Shown one piece after another: positions 1 through 11,440 of a stretch of DNA of 64,000 nucleotides (the first letter of the stretch is position 1; each line of letters starts with the position of its first letter). The notes under the pieces are model-generated. The model was not told the DNA's origin, searched no databases, and worked only from the letters and a program-made list of their open reading frames with translations. Source of the stretch: Xanthostigma xanthostigma. Lineage: Eukaryota; Arthropoda; Insecta; Raphidioptera; Raphidiidae. The stretch is taken from the NCBI GenBank assembly GCA_963575645.1, contig OY754470.1:8006501-8070500 (forward strand). The letters are read 5' to 3'. A program made the position numbers and the translations under genes.

Positions 1-220
1 GTGGGCGTTTGTCAAGTGCCCACGTGAAGATACTGGTTCCTGATTGGTTCTTGCTCATACCTAGCAACAAATCTAGCAGGGAAAATAGCCCCTGTTCTAA
101 TTTTTAAACCTATCTTCTGAGCTAGCAAGGCAGTCCGCAGTGATGTCATTTCCAGCTTCGTACCCAGCCTACCGGCTAGCAGAACTCCTAGCAGCGTTTC
201 TAGCCGTGTGCAGCGGCCTT
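1..220. mobile_element. terminal-inverted-repeat element, truncated by window edge
   Basis: Inverted partial copy of the complete element at 51951-52329. Its right end reads GTGTGCAGCGGCCTT. Nothing coding is seen. Confidence 0.7.
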
Positions 221-375
221 TAGTGTCCCGGTCGGCGTCGTGACTTTTATGTTAAGTATATCGTAATGTCACGTTAATGGTGCCGTTGACTTTATTTATA
301 ATTAGAAGATTAAAGGATGAAACCTGGTGGCATAGGATTAATGAACTAAGCAAATATTGAAGGTTTTTTTTATTG

Positions 376-760
376 AAGTGAAAACTTCTTTAGCGGCGTT
401 GTACACTTTTTTTGTAATGGGTAAAAAATGTTAAACTCGCGTCAGGAAAAGTAAGAACTGGGTGAGACTCTCTAAGTGATAGTAATTGTCAGATACTTTT
501 TATACCACGTTAGACATCTAGCGTTGAAATATCGTACATAAAAATGCAATCTATGATACAAACCATTTTATTTTTTATACAACGTTAGACATCTAGCGTT
601 GAAATATCGTACATAAAAATGCAATCTATGATACAAACCATTATATTTACAAGTGTTGCCAATAAATAAACAATGCTTCTAAATGCAAAAAAATAAGACG
701 TTAATATTCAAGTTTTCACTTCTGCCGGCACCCCCGGAGTGCAACCCGTCTTTTTTTATT
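376..760. mobile_element. dispersed element, copy 1, with internal 76-bp tandem duplication
   Basis: Same orientation and about 90 percent alike by eye to 5398-5780. It contains AAGTGAAAACTT near the left and AAGTTTTCACTT near the right, then a CCGGAGTGCAACCCGTC tail running into T. A 76-bp unit holding CGTTAGACATCTAGCG is present twice. It lies beyond the last transporter exon seen. Confidence 0.7.
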
Positions 761-981
761 GAATTTTATTGTCTGACGTTTCGGCAAACTTTATACCATC
801 TTCGGAGAATCAATGTTGTCTGTTTTCTCAGTATTGTTGTTATGTAAAAAATATTTATAATGTGAATCAGCGATGTGATACAGTAAAAATGACTTGGGAT
901 TTAATAATACGTTACTCTGGTTCAGAATACGGGTTCACTCGATAAAAATCGACTTTTGAAATTACGATATTTTTAACTTAC

Positions 982-1138
982 AGCATAAACATGAATACTG
1001 CGACCTGTGTCGAAAATGTTAGCCAGAATATTGACTCTGGATGAGTATCAATTGTAGCGGTATATAATTTTGAGTATAAAACGCCAGATACCAAAGGAAT
1101 AGCATTGTCAGCCACAGACATCAGCGAAAATATTTTAC
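982..1138 (-). CDS. transporter exon, helices 11-12 (last one in the window)
   Basis: Reads GKIFSLMSVADNAIPLVSGV, then LYSKLYTATIDTHPESIFWL, then TFSTQVAVFMFML. Acceptor ATTTCAG, donor GTAAGT, leaving two bases of a codon. The terminal coding exon was not found between 981 and 1, which is filled by repeats, so it should lie outside. Confidence 0.85.
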
Positions 1139-4100
1139 CTGAAATAATTGAAAATATCGCTATAACATAACTGAAAGAGAAAAATATATTATTCAGTAAC
1201 AATAAGATGTTTTAACATATGTTTTTGGTTATATTTTAGATATAAAATTATTGATATCTATAATAATAATAATACAACATTAAAATTGAAATGTTTTTCG
1301 GAATAAAAACCATTAATAGTATTTTGTGCGACTAGTGAGAGAAGGAGAAGATTCGCTACGTTCGTGCGGCAACACGCGAGTGGAATATTCTCCTTCGATC
1401 AATAGTCGCACATAATACTTCATTCAACTAGCACGTGTAATATGTAATCGGTACCCTGATAAAAGAGGGAGAAATAATAAATCACTTCATTGATTGACGT
1501 ACCCACCGACCTCGATGCACACAAGATGGCCCTGACTTTCGCTGAATTGCGATGCTGTTTTCATATATAAAAATCGCTACCGCGTTCCTATTGGTATAGA
1601 AACTATACTGTAATATATTACCGTACAGTTTCGGCTCATTATTCGCACTCTGCGCGTCAACATGAAGTAATTTATTATTTCTCCCGAATTTAGCAGGGCC
1701 CCGAAATTATATATTACTCACGCGTGTTGAATAAAAGACATTTTTTGGCAAATGTAATAATTTTTTTTCTGTATGTAAAATGTAAACATTAGTATAAAAT
1801 GCGTAAAGACAATAGCTTGCGTCTTATGTCCATGAAATTCTTACAAACTTACCACGTTCGGAAATAGAAACAATTTTTGAAATCATTGATCTTAATACCG
1901 GCGCCATTAAAGGTCCGAACGATGAAACTGTGCCACCTGTAAAAAAAGACAATATACATTTATTAATAATCAAGGAGTCTAATAGCACTGTCGCTGTAAA
2001 CTAGAAAAACAACAATTATTTAGTCCCTTTTCTTAACAACAATAATATTATATTATTGAATGTACGTTTCGAAAGCAATCGTGGCCTGTATCATTAACAA
2101 AAACTAAATAGTTTATTTTTTTGCTGATGATGAGAACATTTGATCACGAAATGTACATCCATTAATAAAATGATTGTGGGTAAGAAGTGACTTAGTTACA
2201 GTTTTTTTTAAAGAATTGAATCGTAAATATAACTAAACTTTGTTTTACTCAAACAAATCTGAAATTTAAACACCAATAAAATTGTGTTAAAACAACAAAA
2301 TAAAACATATTTTTATAAAAATAAAAAAAATCTATTTTAATCAAGTAACTTGACGCATTATTGTTATCGTGGTTTAAACTTTAACAAATGCAGAGCTGTT
2401 GATGCAATTGACCGTTTCCAATTTATGGAGCATCTTTACACGATAACAAAAATAAATGGAACTATAGAAAAAAAACGAGTGTGCTTTAGACCACACGACT
2501 GAAGTAAAACTTCTTCCTGCCATATAATTTGTTATTATTCACATTTGTTAAATTCACAAAATATGAACTTTAAAATGAATTTACAATTTTATTCACTTTA
2601 AACGTAGAATATTACATAAAGATAATGAAAACAAAAGTAATAAGTACATTGCCATTACTTAGCTCTCGTTGGATTTTAGTCACCCGATAGCGCCACTGGC
2701 AAGTAAAGAGTACTGCTTATATTTTAGGCCACCTGATGGCGCCAAGTATGTGTCATTCTATTGTTAGTACTGCTTATATTTTCGGCCACCTGATGGCGCC
2801 ACTAGCCAGTGAAGTATTTGTTGAGGAAGAGAGAAAGAAAATGTGCGCGCGCACCTCTCTCTCTTGCCCCTACAGTAATATACGAAACGTAACTTTCTCT
2901 TTCTATCTTTACTAACTTATATCTCCCTCTCAATTTCCGTTCGCCTCGCCCGATCACGCATTTTCCGTAAACGCTCTCGTCAGGCATTCACCAGCTTACT
3001 TCCCAAGTCAAGCGTGCCAAAATAAGTTTTACTTCAAAAAAAACTTTTCGAAAAGCTTTTTTTTATACATAAAAACGCAGAAGAATGAGTAATAAACAAT
3101 AATTTACCAATATAAACGAGCCAATAGTCTGTAGCCGTTGCATAGAAGACTCGACCGATACAATTAGATACAGCTCCGATCATTATTATAACGGAATCCT
3201 TCAATCCTAGCCAACGAGACATCACTGGAGTACCAAGCAGCATCACAGATACGAATAACGCCGACTGGAACGTTTTGAAATTACTGAATTGGTCGACCGA
3301 CCAATCTAATTCCTTTTGAAAATATAAATAACTCATTCTGTTTTCGTCTGTAAATAATTCATTTTTATTAATTTTTGACGTGATAACATCTTATAAATTG
3401 ATGAAACACCGGCTGCACGCACGAAAAAGAGTAACGTTCCGCAAGTGAGAGCGCTATATAAGCGATAGTCTCTCTCTTCTCGCGTGACGTCAAAGAGTAG
3501 TGTGCGTTCAACATTTTTTTCGGCTGTTCCAGCGAAAGCTACATCTGACAGATGGCCAGATAAATTATACGGTTTGTTAATAAATATATAATATATATAC
3601 ATTCTTTTAAATGTCTTTTATAATTGCTTAAAAATATGTATTTTGCTTTGGTTGATCAAATTATTAGTCGGTAAAAATATAGTTTGACAGCTACTAAAAT
3701 TTAGGTTATGTATTATTAAATATGATATTCGAGCGGAATACGTTATCACGTAAAACTATCGTCCGTAAACCGACTTTACAGACAACCAATTTTTTTGATC
3801 CTTAGATCTCCATCCCTGCTTTAGAGTATCCACGTGTTAAATTGAATCAAAATAGTTGTTATCGGGAAAAAAATTGTTTCAGTTTTTCCCGAATTTTAGG
3901 GGGCTACTTCTCCCATATTTGAGCTAGAGCCGATTGGAATTTATTCTTGAGGTGTGCGACCACTGACTACTTTGAATACATATGCAAAATTTGAGTAAAA
4001 TCTTTCCAGTGGTTACCTATACAATCACAGATAGACCAAGTTTTTATAAATGACTCGTGTATGTAAACTTGTCACCTTCTTAGATCTCACTTCTTTTTTC

Positions 4101-7100
4101 ATCTAAGCCACTTGTTCCTGAGCCTTTTTTTCATTTATGTTTTTGGTGGGATGTATGTTAAGATTTTTAGAACTCGGTATCCCCAGAGAATTTCATGACC
4201 GGATTTAGGAAAAAGTAATAATATTTGGTTGTATAATTCTAAAACAGGGTTAAATACGATATAGACAATTGTCTATTGGAAAACGATAAAGGTATATTTT
4301 TTACCTCTTTGGAATGTGTAAAGTGCCATAATCATGAACAGCATTATCAAGTACATAGTTCGACGATTGGAACGTTTCTTCCAAATTGTTGATAGTGATT
4401 CCGCGACATGATCTTTGTCGAAAAAGTCAGCAAACCACGACGAAATACCACCAGTCAACGGCTTTTGTCGATCCGTAGTTCTCCATTCCAAATTCAAAAA
4501 TACATATATAATGGATAATGTCAACAGAGCAGCGTTGATCGTAAACATTGTTGAAAATGAACGTCCCGTCACTTTAAATAGATAATTACCTGAAAAAAGC
4601 AATTTTTTTAAATATTTTATTTTCACATTTTTGGTTATGTCCTCATAATGTAAGAAAAAGGTAACCCGCCATCTTGGGGCATCTGCCATGTTGGGTTTAA
4701 AATGACGTCAGATAGCTTATCGTGTTATACTCGTCAAATCCATGTCAAGGGAGTTGTGACATCCGCCATCTTGAGGCGTCCGCCATATTGGATTCAGAAC
4801 GATATTAGATATACTATATTGCATTGTCATCGAACGTATGTAAAATTTCAAAGCTCTAGCTTAATTAGAACTGGTCGAAATTTTGATTTAAAGTTTTGTG
4901 ACAAATTGACTGACTGATTGACAAACATGTGAAGGTGAATAAAAGCAGTACCTACTAACTTTTGGAAATTTGCAACTATGTAATATCCTAAACATCAATC
5001 CAACTTCAAACGTCGAATTATAATTTCAATAGGACGGGTTTTTCTTCTAAAACTAAAAAATAATACTGTATTAAACGCTTACCTATAGCAACTCCTGTTG
5101 GCATGGTACTTAGATAACAAACGTGGAGTATTGTTACTCGAACTGTACGATCAGCTACAGTTGTCACGTCAGATATGTAGCTAAAAGCTGCGGCGAAAAT
5201 TATGACGTCTGCTCCCGAAAACGCCATCGGTATTGTTGCCGTGTAAATTACAAACTCCAAAGGCCATGTCACTGTTAACGATATTCATTTATTAAAAAAC
5301 AAACGAAACAAAACAAAAGTTTGAAACAAATGACTCTCTTAAGTGTCATTAAACAGATTAACAAGTACACTATTTTTATTTCATTTTATACTTTTTAAAG
5401 TGAAAACTTCTTTAGCGGCGTTGTACACTTTTTTTGTAATGGGTAAAAAATGTTAAACTCGCGTCAGGAAAAGTAAGAACTGGGTGAGACTCTCTAAGTG
5501 ATAGTAATTGCCAAATACTTTTTATACAACGTTAGACATCTAGCGTTGAAATATCCTACATTAAAATGCAATCTATGATACAAACCATTTTAAATTTTAT
5601 ACAACGCTAGACATCTAGCGTTGAAATATCGTACATAAAAATGCAATCTATGATACAAACCATTTTATTTACAAGTGTTGCCAATAAATAAACAATGCTT
5701 CTAAATGCAAAAAATTAAGACGTTAATATTAAAGTTTTCACTTCTGCCGGCACTCCCGGAGTGCAACCCGTCTTTTTTTTTCGTATGTAAGATATATTAT
5801 CCACATAATCTATAATCTGTATATTTAAAGAAATATGTGTGGCCACATTTGAAGGTCATTGTCAAATCCGATTTTCTGACAATGCTTTCTGCAACCCGCC
5901 ACAAGAGTTATGGCGGAACAGTCAAACACAACGCCGCCCGTTACACTATTTACAGTTTAATATTTTTAGTATTGACATGATATAATTTACGTACATTCTA
6001 ACGAATTGATGATAAGCATGATTGAGTAGACAAGGCTTCCAGACAAGCCGATAATTAACGGCAGTTTGCGTCCACGACGATCAGACCACGCCCCCATGAA
6101 CAGTGCCAACACTATTGGCGCCAGGTGACCTGCTATACTGTTCCATTGGTGAAATGTGGATACGGTTAACTGAAAGTTGTTTTTTAAACAGTTGTTATAG
6201 AGAGATAATTTTTTTCACCAGGCTCAAATTTTTACATTAGTGGAGGATCATCTATTTATACATTATACCTATTTTAGCGATGTGAAATAACCGTATTACA
6301 TCTTCAGATCTCTATATCAAAATTTTTTCTAGTTGTTTAAAATTTTGATATGCGGAGATCTGAAGATGTAATAGGGTTATTACGACAATGGCTTATCAAA
6401 TTAAACAAATATTTTTAAGAAGAAAAAATTTTGGAATTGAGGTTTCATTTTCACTAACATTTCAACTATATGGATCTTCAAAAAATCTCGGCGGACATTA
6501 TCAATTCACAAAAGTCTCTATTGTTAATTTAATTCAGACGAAGTAAAGATGATAGAACTCTATTTTTTTAGGTGATAATAACTTACTACTTATTAGTATT
6601 TTTTAAATGAATAAAATTGTCGACCAATAGGTCATATGCATAAGACTCGAAATTGGTTTGTATTTTTATTTCGAAATATATTTCAGTTCCTGATCATATC
6701 ATAATGATTATTTTATTAATCTAATCACTGAAAAAAATACAAATAATAAAAAAGAAATGTAAAAAATACGCGCTATTTTCGAATTTTCAAAACGCAGCAT
6801 GACGTCAAAATATATATCAATGTTTCCATGGCGACTGTGTCGTCTCACAGTGAGATTATGTCAGTATTTAGAGAAAACAACAAATAAACTTCATTTAGAA
6901 CACTGACACTTTGACATCAAGGTTGACATGCATCATATATCATGACGTCACATAAGCCCGCCAATATGGCCAACTGTTTAAATTGTCTATTTTTGAATGT
7001 GAAATTTAATATTCTTTTTCTTATAATAATATTACATTTTTAAATGATTATTAATTTTTTTCCGTATTATTGTTGACTAAATAATCTATTAAAAATATAA

Positions 7101-10100
7101 AAAAAATACATGCATATGACCTATTTTTCTCAGACCATATATTTTGTCAATATATGGTCTGAGAAAAATTGGTCGACAATTTTATTCATTTGAAGAGTTC
7201 TATTCAGACGTTAATCAAAGATTTGGACTTATTAGTATTCATGGCCGATTTAACCAGAACGTGTTACCCTTACCTGCACTTGCTTTTTGGCGACACTGTT
7301 GTTTTTATCATTGATGTTGTCGCATATCTCTGTCTGAAATCCGTGGTTGACGCGACATGCTTTGTCTACAAAGAACGCTTGTTCGACCACTGACGTAGTC
7401 ATGAATGCCAACATGTACAGGAACATGGCCGGTTCGACGGTAATTGATCGACACCATTTTCGTAATCGGCTCTCATCTTCCGGATTCTCTATCGGTATTG
7501 TCGGCACCTTGGATAATACTGAATTACAGTAAAATACTAATATTAACCAGTCTCTTTAGAGCAGGGTGTCAGACTGATTTTTCTAAAGGGCCATTTATAA
7601 GATTTAGAGTGTGTTAGCGGCAGTGCCGGATTAACCTATAAGCAAAGTAAGGAATTGCTTAGGGCATCATGTCTCAGGGGGCACCAAAAATCACAACTCA
7701 GAAATGAAAAGTATCTCACCACACCGTGTCAACATTTTTTTTTTCTTTCTGTCATGTTTTCAATTTAATTTACTGATATAAAACTGTCTTTAGAAGGGTA
7801 TAGAAGTTAAAAATTAATAATAATTTATTTTTGAATATAAAAATTATTTTTGACGTGATAACGTCTTATAAATTGATGAAACACCGGCTGCACGCACGAA
7901 AAAGTGTCACGTTCCGCCTGAGCCTGAGCGTGCAAGCGAGAGCGAGGTATAAGCGATAGAGAGGCACGATCGGCCCAAGCGTCGGCTTGTACGCATTTCT
8001 CTCTCTTCTCGCGTGACGTCAGAGAGTTCATCAATGTTTCTTTATGACGTTATCACGTAAAACTATCGTCCGTAAACCGACTTTACAGACAACCAATTTT
8101 TTTTTTAACTTTAAAGTTTCGTACCTTTTTTTTAATTAACTGTAAAAAATGCTTAAGGACCGATTTGATAAATAATCAAATTTTCAATGAGAGCATTGAT
8201 TGTAAAATTCAATTTTTTCCTAAAATTCTATACTTTTGAACTGTTTTCTTCAATTTGAAAAAAAAAATTATTAATTTAACATGACAGAGACAGATAATTT
8301 TAATATTTTTTAGGCTGCTGTTAGAGATGAGTGCCCATAGGCAAGAAATGCTTAGGGCATCAAGGAGTCTTAATCCGGTACTGGTTAGCGGGCCAGACTC
8401 GAAATTAAAAACTAAAACACATAATAAATTAAAATCTTTATTTATTTAGTTTAAATATTTTTTCATATAAAGGTTATAAAAATGGTAAATTATCTTGAGC
8501 TTGAGGATCCAGACACCTGATGTTTCTTGTTTTTGATAAGCTCATTGATGTCATGTGTCTAAAATCCTCACTGGATAGATTCTGGTCGCGGGCCCTTTAA
8601 GGTGGCTTGAGGGCCGTTTCGTTGACATCACTGCTTTAGAACATTAACAGCTGTGATCGATTACTGGCCGATCCAATTTTTTTTTGTTTTTAGAATTGCA
8701 AATAACTTGATTTATTTATATTTTTTATTTTTAGAATTGCAAATCACTTGATTATTTTTTTATAATCTATGTGGCGACCATTATTTTTCATCACGCGAAT
8801 AAATATTTATTCCCTCAAAGTAAGACAGAATAGATTTATTCCTGCAGTAAACAGAATTATTCTTGGTGAATTGAATTATCGCTATTTATTCGGAGGAATA
8901 GCTACTTGAAGAACCGAATATTCTGATCTATACTTCTGTGGTGAGTTGTGCAAAATACACAGTCTCTTTTTTCAATAAATCGAACATATAAGAATGATAC
9001 AGAGAGGAATAAGGAAAACCAACAAAATAAGCGTCCATTCAAATGAGATTTCGCTGTATTTATTTACTTTACATTGTGTGACTGCATATTTACATGCTTG
9101 TACTTGCAAATTGATTTTTCTTTGTAACCGTGATCAACGACCAACATAATATGTACATGTAAAATAGTCAACAAATGAATATATTAATATTATTGTTTGC
9201 TTCTTTCCTTGTAGATGCGCAATTCTGTACAGCATGTACATAATTAATTATATACACGTATTGTTTTTAGATGATGAATGGATTAAAGTTATATTAAATT
9301 CTTATGTTAATGTATATCAATTCTTATTTAAACAAGGTCCGGCAAAAGTGTGAATTTATCCCTAACTGATCTGATCCATCTTCAATGGTGGACTAAAGAC
9401 TTGGAGGCCTCAAAGTACGGAATATAACGTTTATCAAAATTGAGTAAGATAGACCTTTGGACACTAGAAGCCTTAAGCATGTGCTTGTTACCATATCTTG
9501 TCTCTTCTGATTAAACTATAAGAAATAATAATAATAATTAAATTTTTTATTTCTTTTCGTTGCAATATAAATTTGTACAATGACAATTACTATAACTTCT
9601 CTCCGAACGGTAATAGAACCGCCACAGTCATGCGCAGTAACTAAAAATCAACCGAAGCCAGATTCGAAAATTATTTATTTATATAAAATTTTATATACAA
9701 GGTGTTAAAAAATAAATTTATTATAATATAGTAGAACATACAGTATATAGACACCAAAATACGCCGAAAAGTTCTAATAAGTAAGTTTCGTTAAATTAAG
9801 TGTCTGAGATATGAATGGTTTTGATTTATTTTTTGACGATATAAATGTCTATAGAAAAAAAAACAATGGATTGTGAAATGTTTAGCTGAAATAAATAAAT
9901 GCCCCCCATCGCTTTCAATTCCTGCATTACACGGTTCCGATACGTTTAATATTATGTGTACTTATGGTAAAATCACGCTGAATCCAATGAGACCACCCGC
10001 AACTCTGTATCTCCTTTGGTTTAGGAGTTAGCGAGTTTTTATAAAAATTTCTTGAAAAAATTAAAAACGCTATAACTTGAAAACTACAATAGCTACAGAC

Positions 10101-11440
10101 TTCTAGATAGGCTCATTCGATTCAGCATGATTTTTTGCATAGGACTAAGTCGTTTTCAACCATATATTCTATAAATTTCCGGTCGATACTGCACTTTATA
10201 TATATAATCGTCGGCCCCCCCCTGTAAAAATTTTCAAAATCGATCAAAGTCTCCCAAAACGGGTTGATATTAAGGTTACCCGGTAGATTTTGACACGCTG
10301 AATCCAATGAGCACAGGCGCAGCTCTAACTATAACTATTCCGACTTTGGAGATGATATTTACACCCCCAAAGTCTGAATAAATGAAATGCGGTAGTTTTG
10401 ATTTTTATAATAGGTGTGTTTGGTACCATACTCCAAATTCTTACAATTTGTTTTTAATATTTCGGAATACTTCTTAAATACCAAAATTATAAATGATTAT
10501 AAATTTGATTTAATTTTGTTTTTAAATTAGTTATCTATTTCTATTAAATATGGCAATAATGATAACGCAGATTGAAATATGCTTAATTTAATTTATTCAC
10601 GATTTAAAAAAAATGATTTTATCAATAATCTGGTAAGGATACACGTGTTTAAAATTCATAAATTGTTTAGTTATTTATAAATTATTGTTATTGGAACGTA
10701 ACATAACAGCCATCAACTTTATTATTTCGAGGAAGTATTTTTATAATTACTTATGTTTTTCCGTATTCTTTTATTACTATTATATCAGCGGAAAATTAAC
10801 CAAAATATTTATATATAATTAATCAATCACGGAAAACAATTATATATTTGGAAATTTTTACTCAAAAGAGCTCAAAATCTTTTGAGTTTAAGGTGTGTCT
10901 ATTCATTTTTCCAAAAAAATTTACTCGTATGTTTTATTTGAACTTTTTGTCAACATAGTTTGCTAATAGAAAAATCATTCCCTTTCTAGATATTTTTATT
11001 GGCAATAATTTCAATAAACATACATTTTCTGTTTATCGCAAATCTTTGTCTAGTTCACGAAGTCTGTAACCAGGAGAACTAGCTTCCTATGCTTGCCGTG
11101 TTTCGAGACGGACCGTTTTCTGGCGCACGCGAGATGGCGCTGTTATCACTACCTGGGAAAACTTTGGTCCTTTTCACACGTTTTCGCTATAGTAACCAAA
11201 GACACTACACACATGTAAGCCATGAACGTGTGTGTGTGTTAACCAGTAGCTGACGCCATATTGGTTCATGCGACAGATATCGGTCCACCGCTACGCTCGA
11301 GCTGGGTCTCCTGGTTACAGACTTCGTGGTCTAGTTATCAACATTTTAAAAAGTTTCCAAAATTGAAAAAAAATAAAATAAAAGCTTACCGGTTCGTAGA
11401 CATATTTGTTTTCTTCCATATTTTCCGGATGTTGGATGAT
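982..11440 (-). CDS. SLC46 / proton-coupled folate transporter-like MFS gene (8 coding exons, C-terminus off window)
   Basis: Multi-pass solute carrier of the major facilitator superfamily, closest in my reading to the SLC46 (PCFT-like) branch, which moves folates or related small anions across plasma or lysosomal membranes. Coding exons in transcript order: 11390-11419, 7274-7507, 5995-6169, 5083-5271, 4305-4589, 3108-3347, 1853-1936, 982-1138. All junctions use GT-AG and the phases agree, giving 464 codons plus two bases. Visible family marks are a first helix led by ITVEPAMFLYML, a Cys-bearing extracellular segment (KACRVNHGF..EICDNI), the loop 2-3 motif GAWSDRRGRKLPL, and the segment FSYISDVTTVADRTVRV. 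No stop interrupts the frame. The last helix is incomplete after FMFML, so a further exon must lie left of position 1. The substrate cannot be told from sequence. The introns are full of transposons. Confidence 0.88.
1318..1732. mobile_element. two-module inverted-repeat element, copy 1
   Basis: Module A is a hairpin opening AGTATTTTGTGCGACTAGTG and closing AATAGTCGCACATAATACTT. Module B follows at once, with ends ATTCAACTAGCACG and ACGCGTGTTGAAT, GGGAGAAATAATAAAT near one end and its complement near the other. The same pairing recurs at 12414-12853, 14128-14648 and 32028-32468. Confidence 0.8.
1853..1936 (-). CDS. transporter exon, helix 10 region
   Basis: Twenty-eight codons reading GGTVSSFGPLMAPVLRSMIS then KIVSISERG. 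Acceptor TTTTTTACAG, donor GTAAGT. The SPxGPVVRSMxSK-like pattern is conserved in PCFT-like proteins before the IxxxERGK motif that continues in the next exon. Confidence 0.86.
1937..3107. repeat. transporter intron with short direct repeats
   Basis: AT-rich intron. CTGCTTATATTTT followed by GGCCACCTGATGGCGCCA occurs twice, 57 bases apart (near 2711 and 2768), with a third diverged CACCCGATAGCGCCACTGGC before it. A GA/CT-rich stretch follows near 2822-2960. No exon signal. Confidence 0.5.
3108..3347 (-). CDS. transporter exon, helices 8-9
   Basis: Starts DENRMSYLYFQKELDW, the usual extracellular lead into helix 8, then SNFKTFQSALFVSVMLLGTP, and ends GRVFYATATDYWLVYIG. The acceptor TTTACAG just before 3347 restores frame from the preceding exon. 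A nearer AG would give an immediate stop. Donor GTAAAT. Confidence 0.86.
3372..3791. mobile_element. GACGTGATAACG element, copy 1
   Basis: Left end TTTTTGACGTGATAACATC, right end ACGTTATCACGTAAAACTAT then CGTCCGTAAACCGACTTTAC and AGACAACCAAT. Contains a TATA-like GCTATATAAGCG. The core ACGTGATAACGT is inverted at the two ends. Confidence 0.7.
4305..4589 (-). CDS. transporter exon, helices 6-7 and central cytoplasmic loop
   Basis: Reads GNYLFKVTGRSFSTMFTINA, a hydrophobic helix (LLTLSIIYVFL), a charged loop (EWRTTDRQKPL to TIWKKRSNRR) and helix 7 (TMYLIMLFMIMALYTFQR). Acceptor TTTTTTCAG, donor GTAAAA. Length and layout match the central loop of the family. Confidence 0.87.
4636..4930. repeat. 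dispersed CCGCCAT-type repeat
   Basis: Contains CCGCCATCTTGGGGCATCTG then CCGCCATCTTGAGGCGTCCG, a run AAATTTCAAAGCTCTAGCTT, and an end rich in GACTGACTGATTGAC. I know this pattern as a common insect LINE/SINE-type 3' fragment. It lies immediately 5' of the transporter exon 4305-4589. Confidence 0.5.
5083..5271 (-). CDS. transporter exon, helices 4-5
   Basis: Reads (L)TWPLEFVIYTATIPMAFSG, then ADVIIFAAAFSYISDVTTV, then STMPTGVAIG. Acceptor AACAG, donor GTAAGC. The FSYISDV..DRT stretch is highly characteristic of SLC46 and PCFT homologues. Enters and leaves with one base of a codon carried over (phase 1). Confidence 0.87.
5398..5780. mobile_element. dispersed element, copy 2
   Basis: Copy of 376-760 with the same duplicated 76-bp unit, in the intron between transporter exons 5083-5271 and 5995-6169. 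A second copy in the same gene and orientation. Confidence 0.7.
5995..6169 (-). CDS. transporter exon, helices 2-3 with MFS motif A
   Basis: Reads LTVSTFHQWNSIAGHLAPIV, then GAWSDRRGRKLPLIIG, then a hydrophobic helix ending INSLE. The D-R-x-G-R-K loop is the signature motif A of major facilitators, between helices 2 and 3. Acceptor CTTTCAG. The donor GTACGT at 5994 is preferred to the GTAAAT four bases further on because only it leaves the single base needed by the next exon. Confidence 0.85.
6287..6380. repeat. hairpin with about 40-bp arms
   Basis: AATAACCGTATTACATCTTC and onward is mirrored by GAAGATGTAATAGGGTTAT, with a short loop around TTCTAGTTGTTT. Confidence 0.8.
6603..7245. mobile_element. 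foldback built from Penelope-type 3' tails
   Basis: The tail motif ATAAAATTGTCGACCAAT at 6611 is mirrored by ATTGGTCGACAATTTTAT at 7168, and GGTCATATGCAT by ATGCATATGACC. The right side also holds TCTCAGACCATATATTTTGT mirrored within itself. The same tail ends the Penelope-like element at 18.2 kb. Confidence 0.6.
7274..7507 (-). CDS. transporter exon, transmembrane helix 1 and first extracellular loop
   Basis: Seventy-eight codons reading from VPTIPIENPEDE through helix 1 (PAMFLYMLAFMTTSVV) to KKQVQ, then donor GTAAGG. The loop after helix 1 carries two Cys residues, as in PCFT-like proteins. Two AGs lie close together (7519-7520 and 7508-7509). Only the second keeps frame with the start exon. 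A Penelope-type 3' tail ends about 30-70 bases beyond the donor. Confidence 0.82.
7621..8383. mobile_element. hAT-type element, middle of three nested insertions
   Basis: Ends CAGTGCCGGATTAACC and CTTAATCCGGTACTG, with exact 8-bp target duplication GTTAGCGG at 7613-7620 and 8384-8391. It carries copy 2 of the GACGTGATAACG element inside. Its right half recurs at 35524-35714. Confidence 0.85.
7847..8099. mobile_element. GACGTGATAACG element, copy 2, nested in two hAT elements
   Basis: Full-looking 253-bp copy of the family at 3372-3791, inserted inside the hAT element 7621-8383. Confidence 0.72.
8642..11049. other. AT-rich intron, nothing firm
   Basis: Part of the intron between transporter exons 11390-11440 and 7274-7507. 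A short direct repeat (TTTTTAGAATTGCAAAT) lies near 8688 and 8730. CACGCTGAATCCAATGAG occurs at both 9973 and 10295. No coding frame is supported. Confidence 0.5.
11050..11334. mobile_element. 285-bp inverted-repeat element (MITE-like)
   Basis: CTAGTTCACGAAGTCTGTAA CCAGGAGA on the left is mirrored by TCTCCTGGTTACAGACTTCG then TGGTCTAG on the right. A short GT run lies inside. It ends 55 bases from the transporter start exon. Confidence 0.75.
11390..11440 (-). CDS. transporter exon with start codon (MEENKYVYEP)
   Basis: The ATG at 11419-11417 has A at -3 and G at +4 and opens ten codons ending CCG before the donor GTAAGC. A pyrimidine-rich acceptor (CTGATAACAG) precedes 11440, leaving 21 bases of 5' UTR in this exon. 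The phase-0 end fits the next exon only if its downstream AG is used, which then reads EP-VPTIPIENPE. Chosen because no in-frame ATG precedes helix 1 in the next exon. Confidence 0.6.

Larger units (their letters stand above)
7562..8633. mobile_element. hAT-type element, outer of three nested insertions
   Basis: Ends CAGGGTGTCAGACTGATTT and GTTGACATCACTG, the CAG..GTGTCA type of hAT terminus. Flanking 8-mers CTTTAGAG (7554-7561) and CTTTAGAA (8634-8641) differ at one base, as expected for an aged target duplication. No transposase remains. Confidence 0.72.

Noticed and set aside
780..981. Terminal transporter exon between the repeat and exon 982-1138
   Set aside because: A possible acceptor at about 820 would give three residues and a stop within a repeat-like GAAGATGG..CGAAACGTC context; not convincing.
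4273..4304. Extension of the transporter frame past 4305 (GKKYTFIVFQ)
   Set aside because: A donor GTAAAA precedes it, and the next exon joins in phase with family-like sequence.
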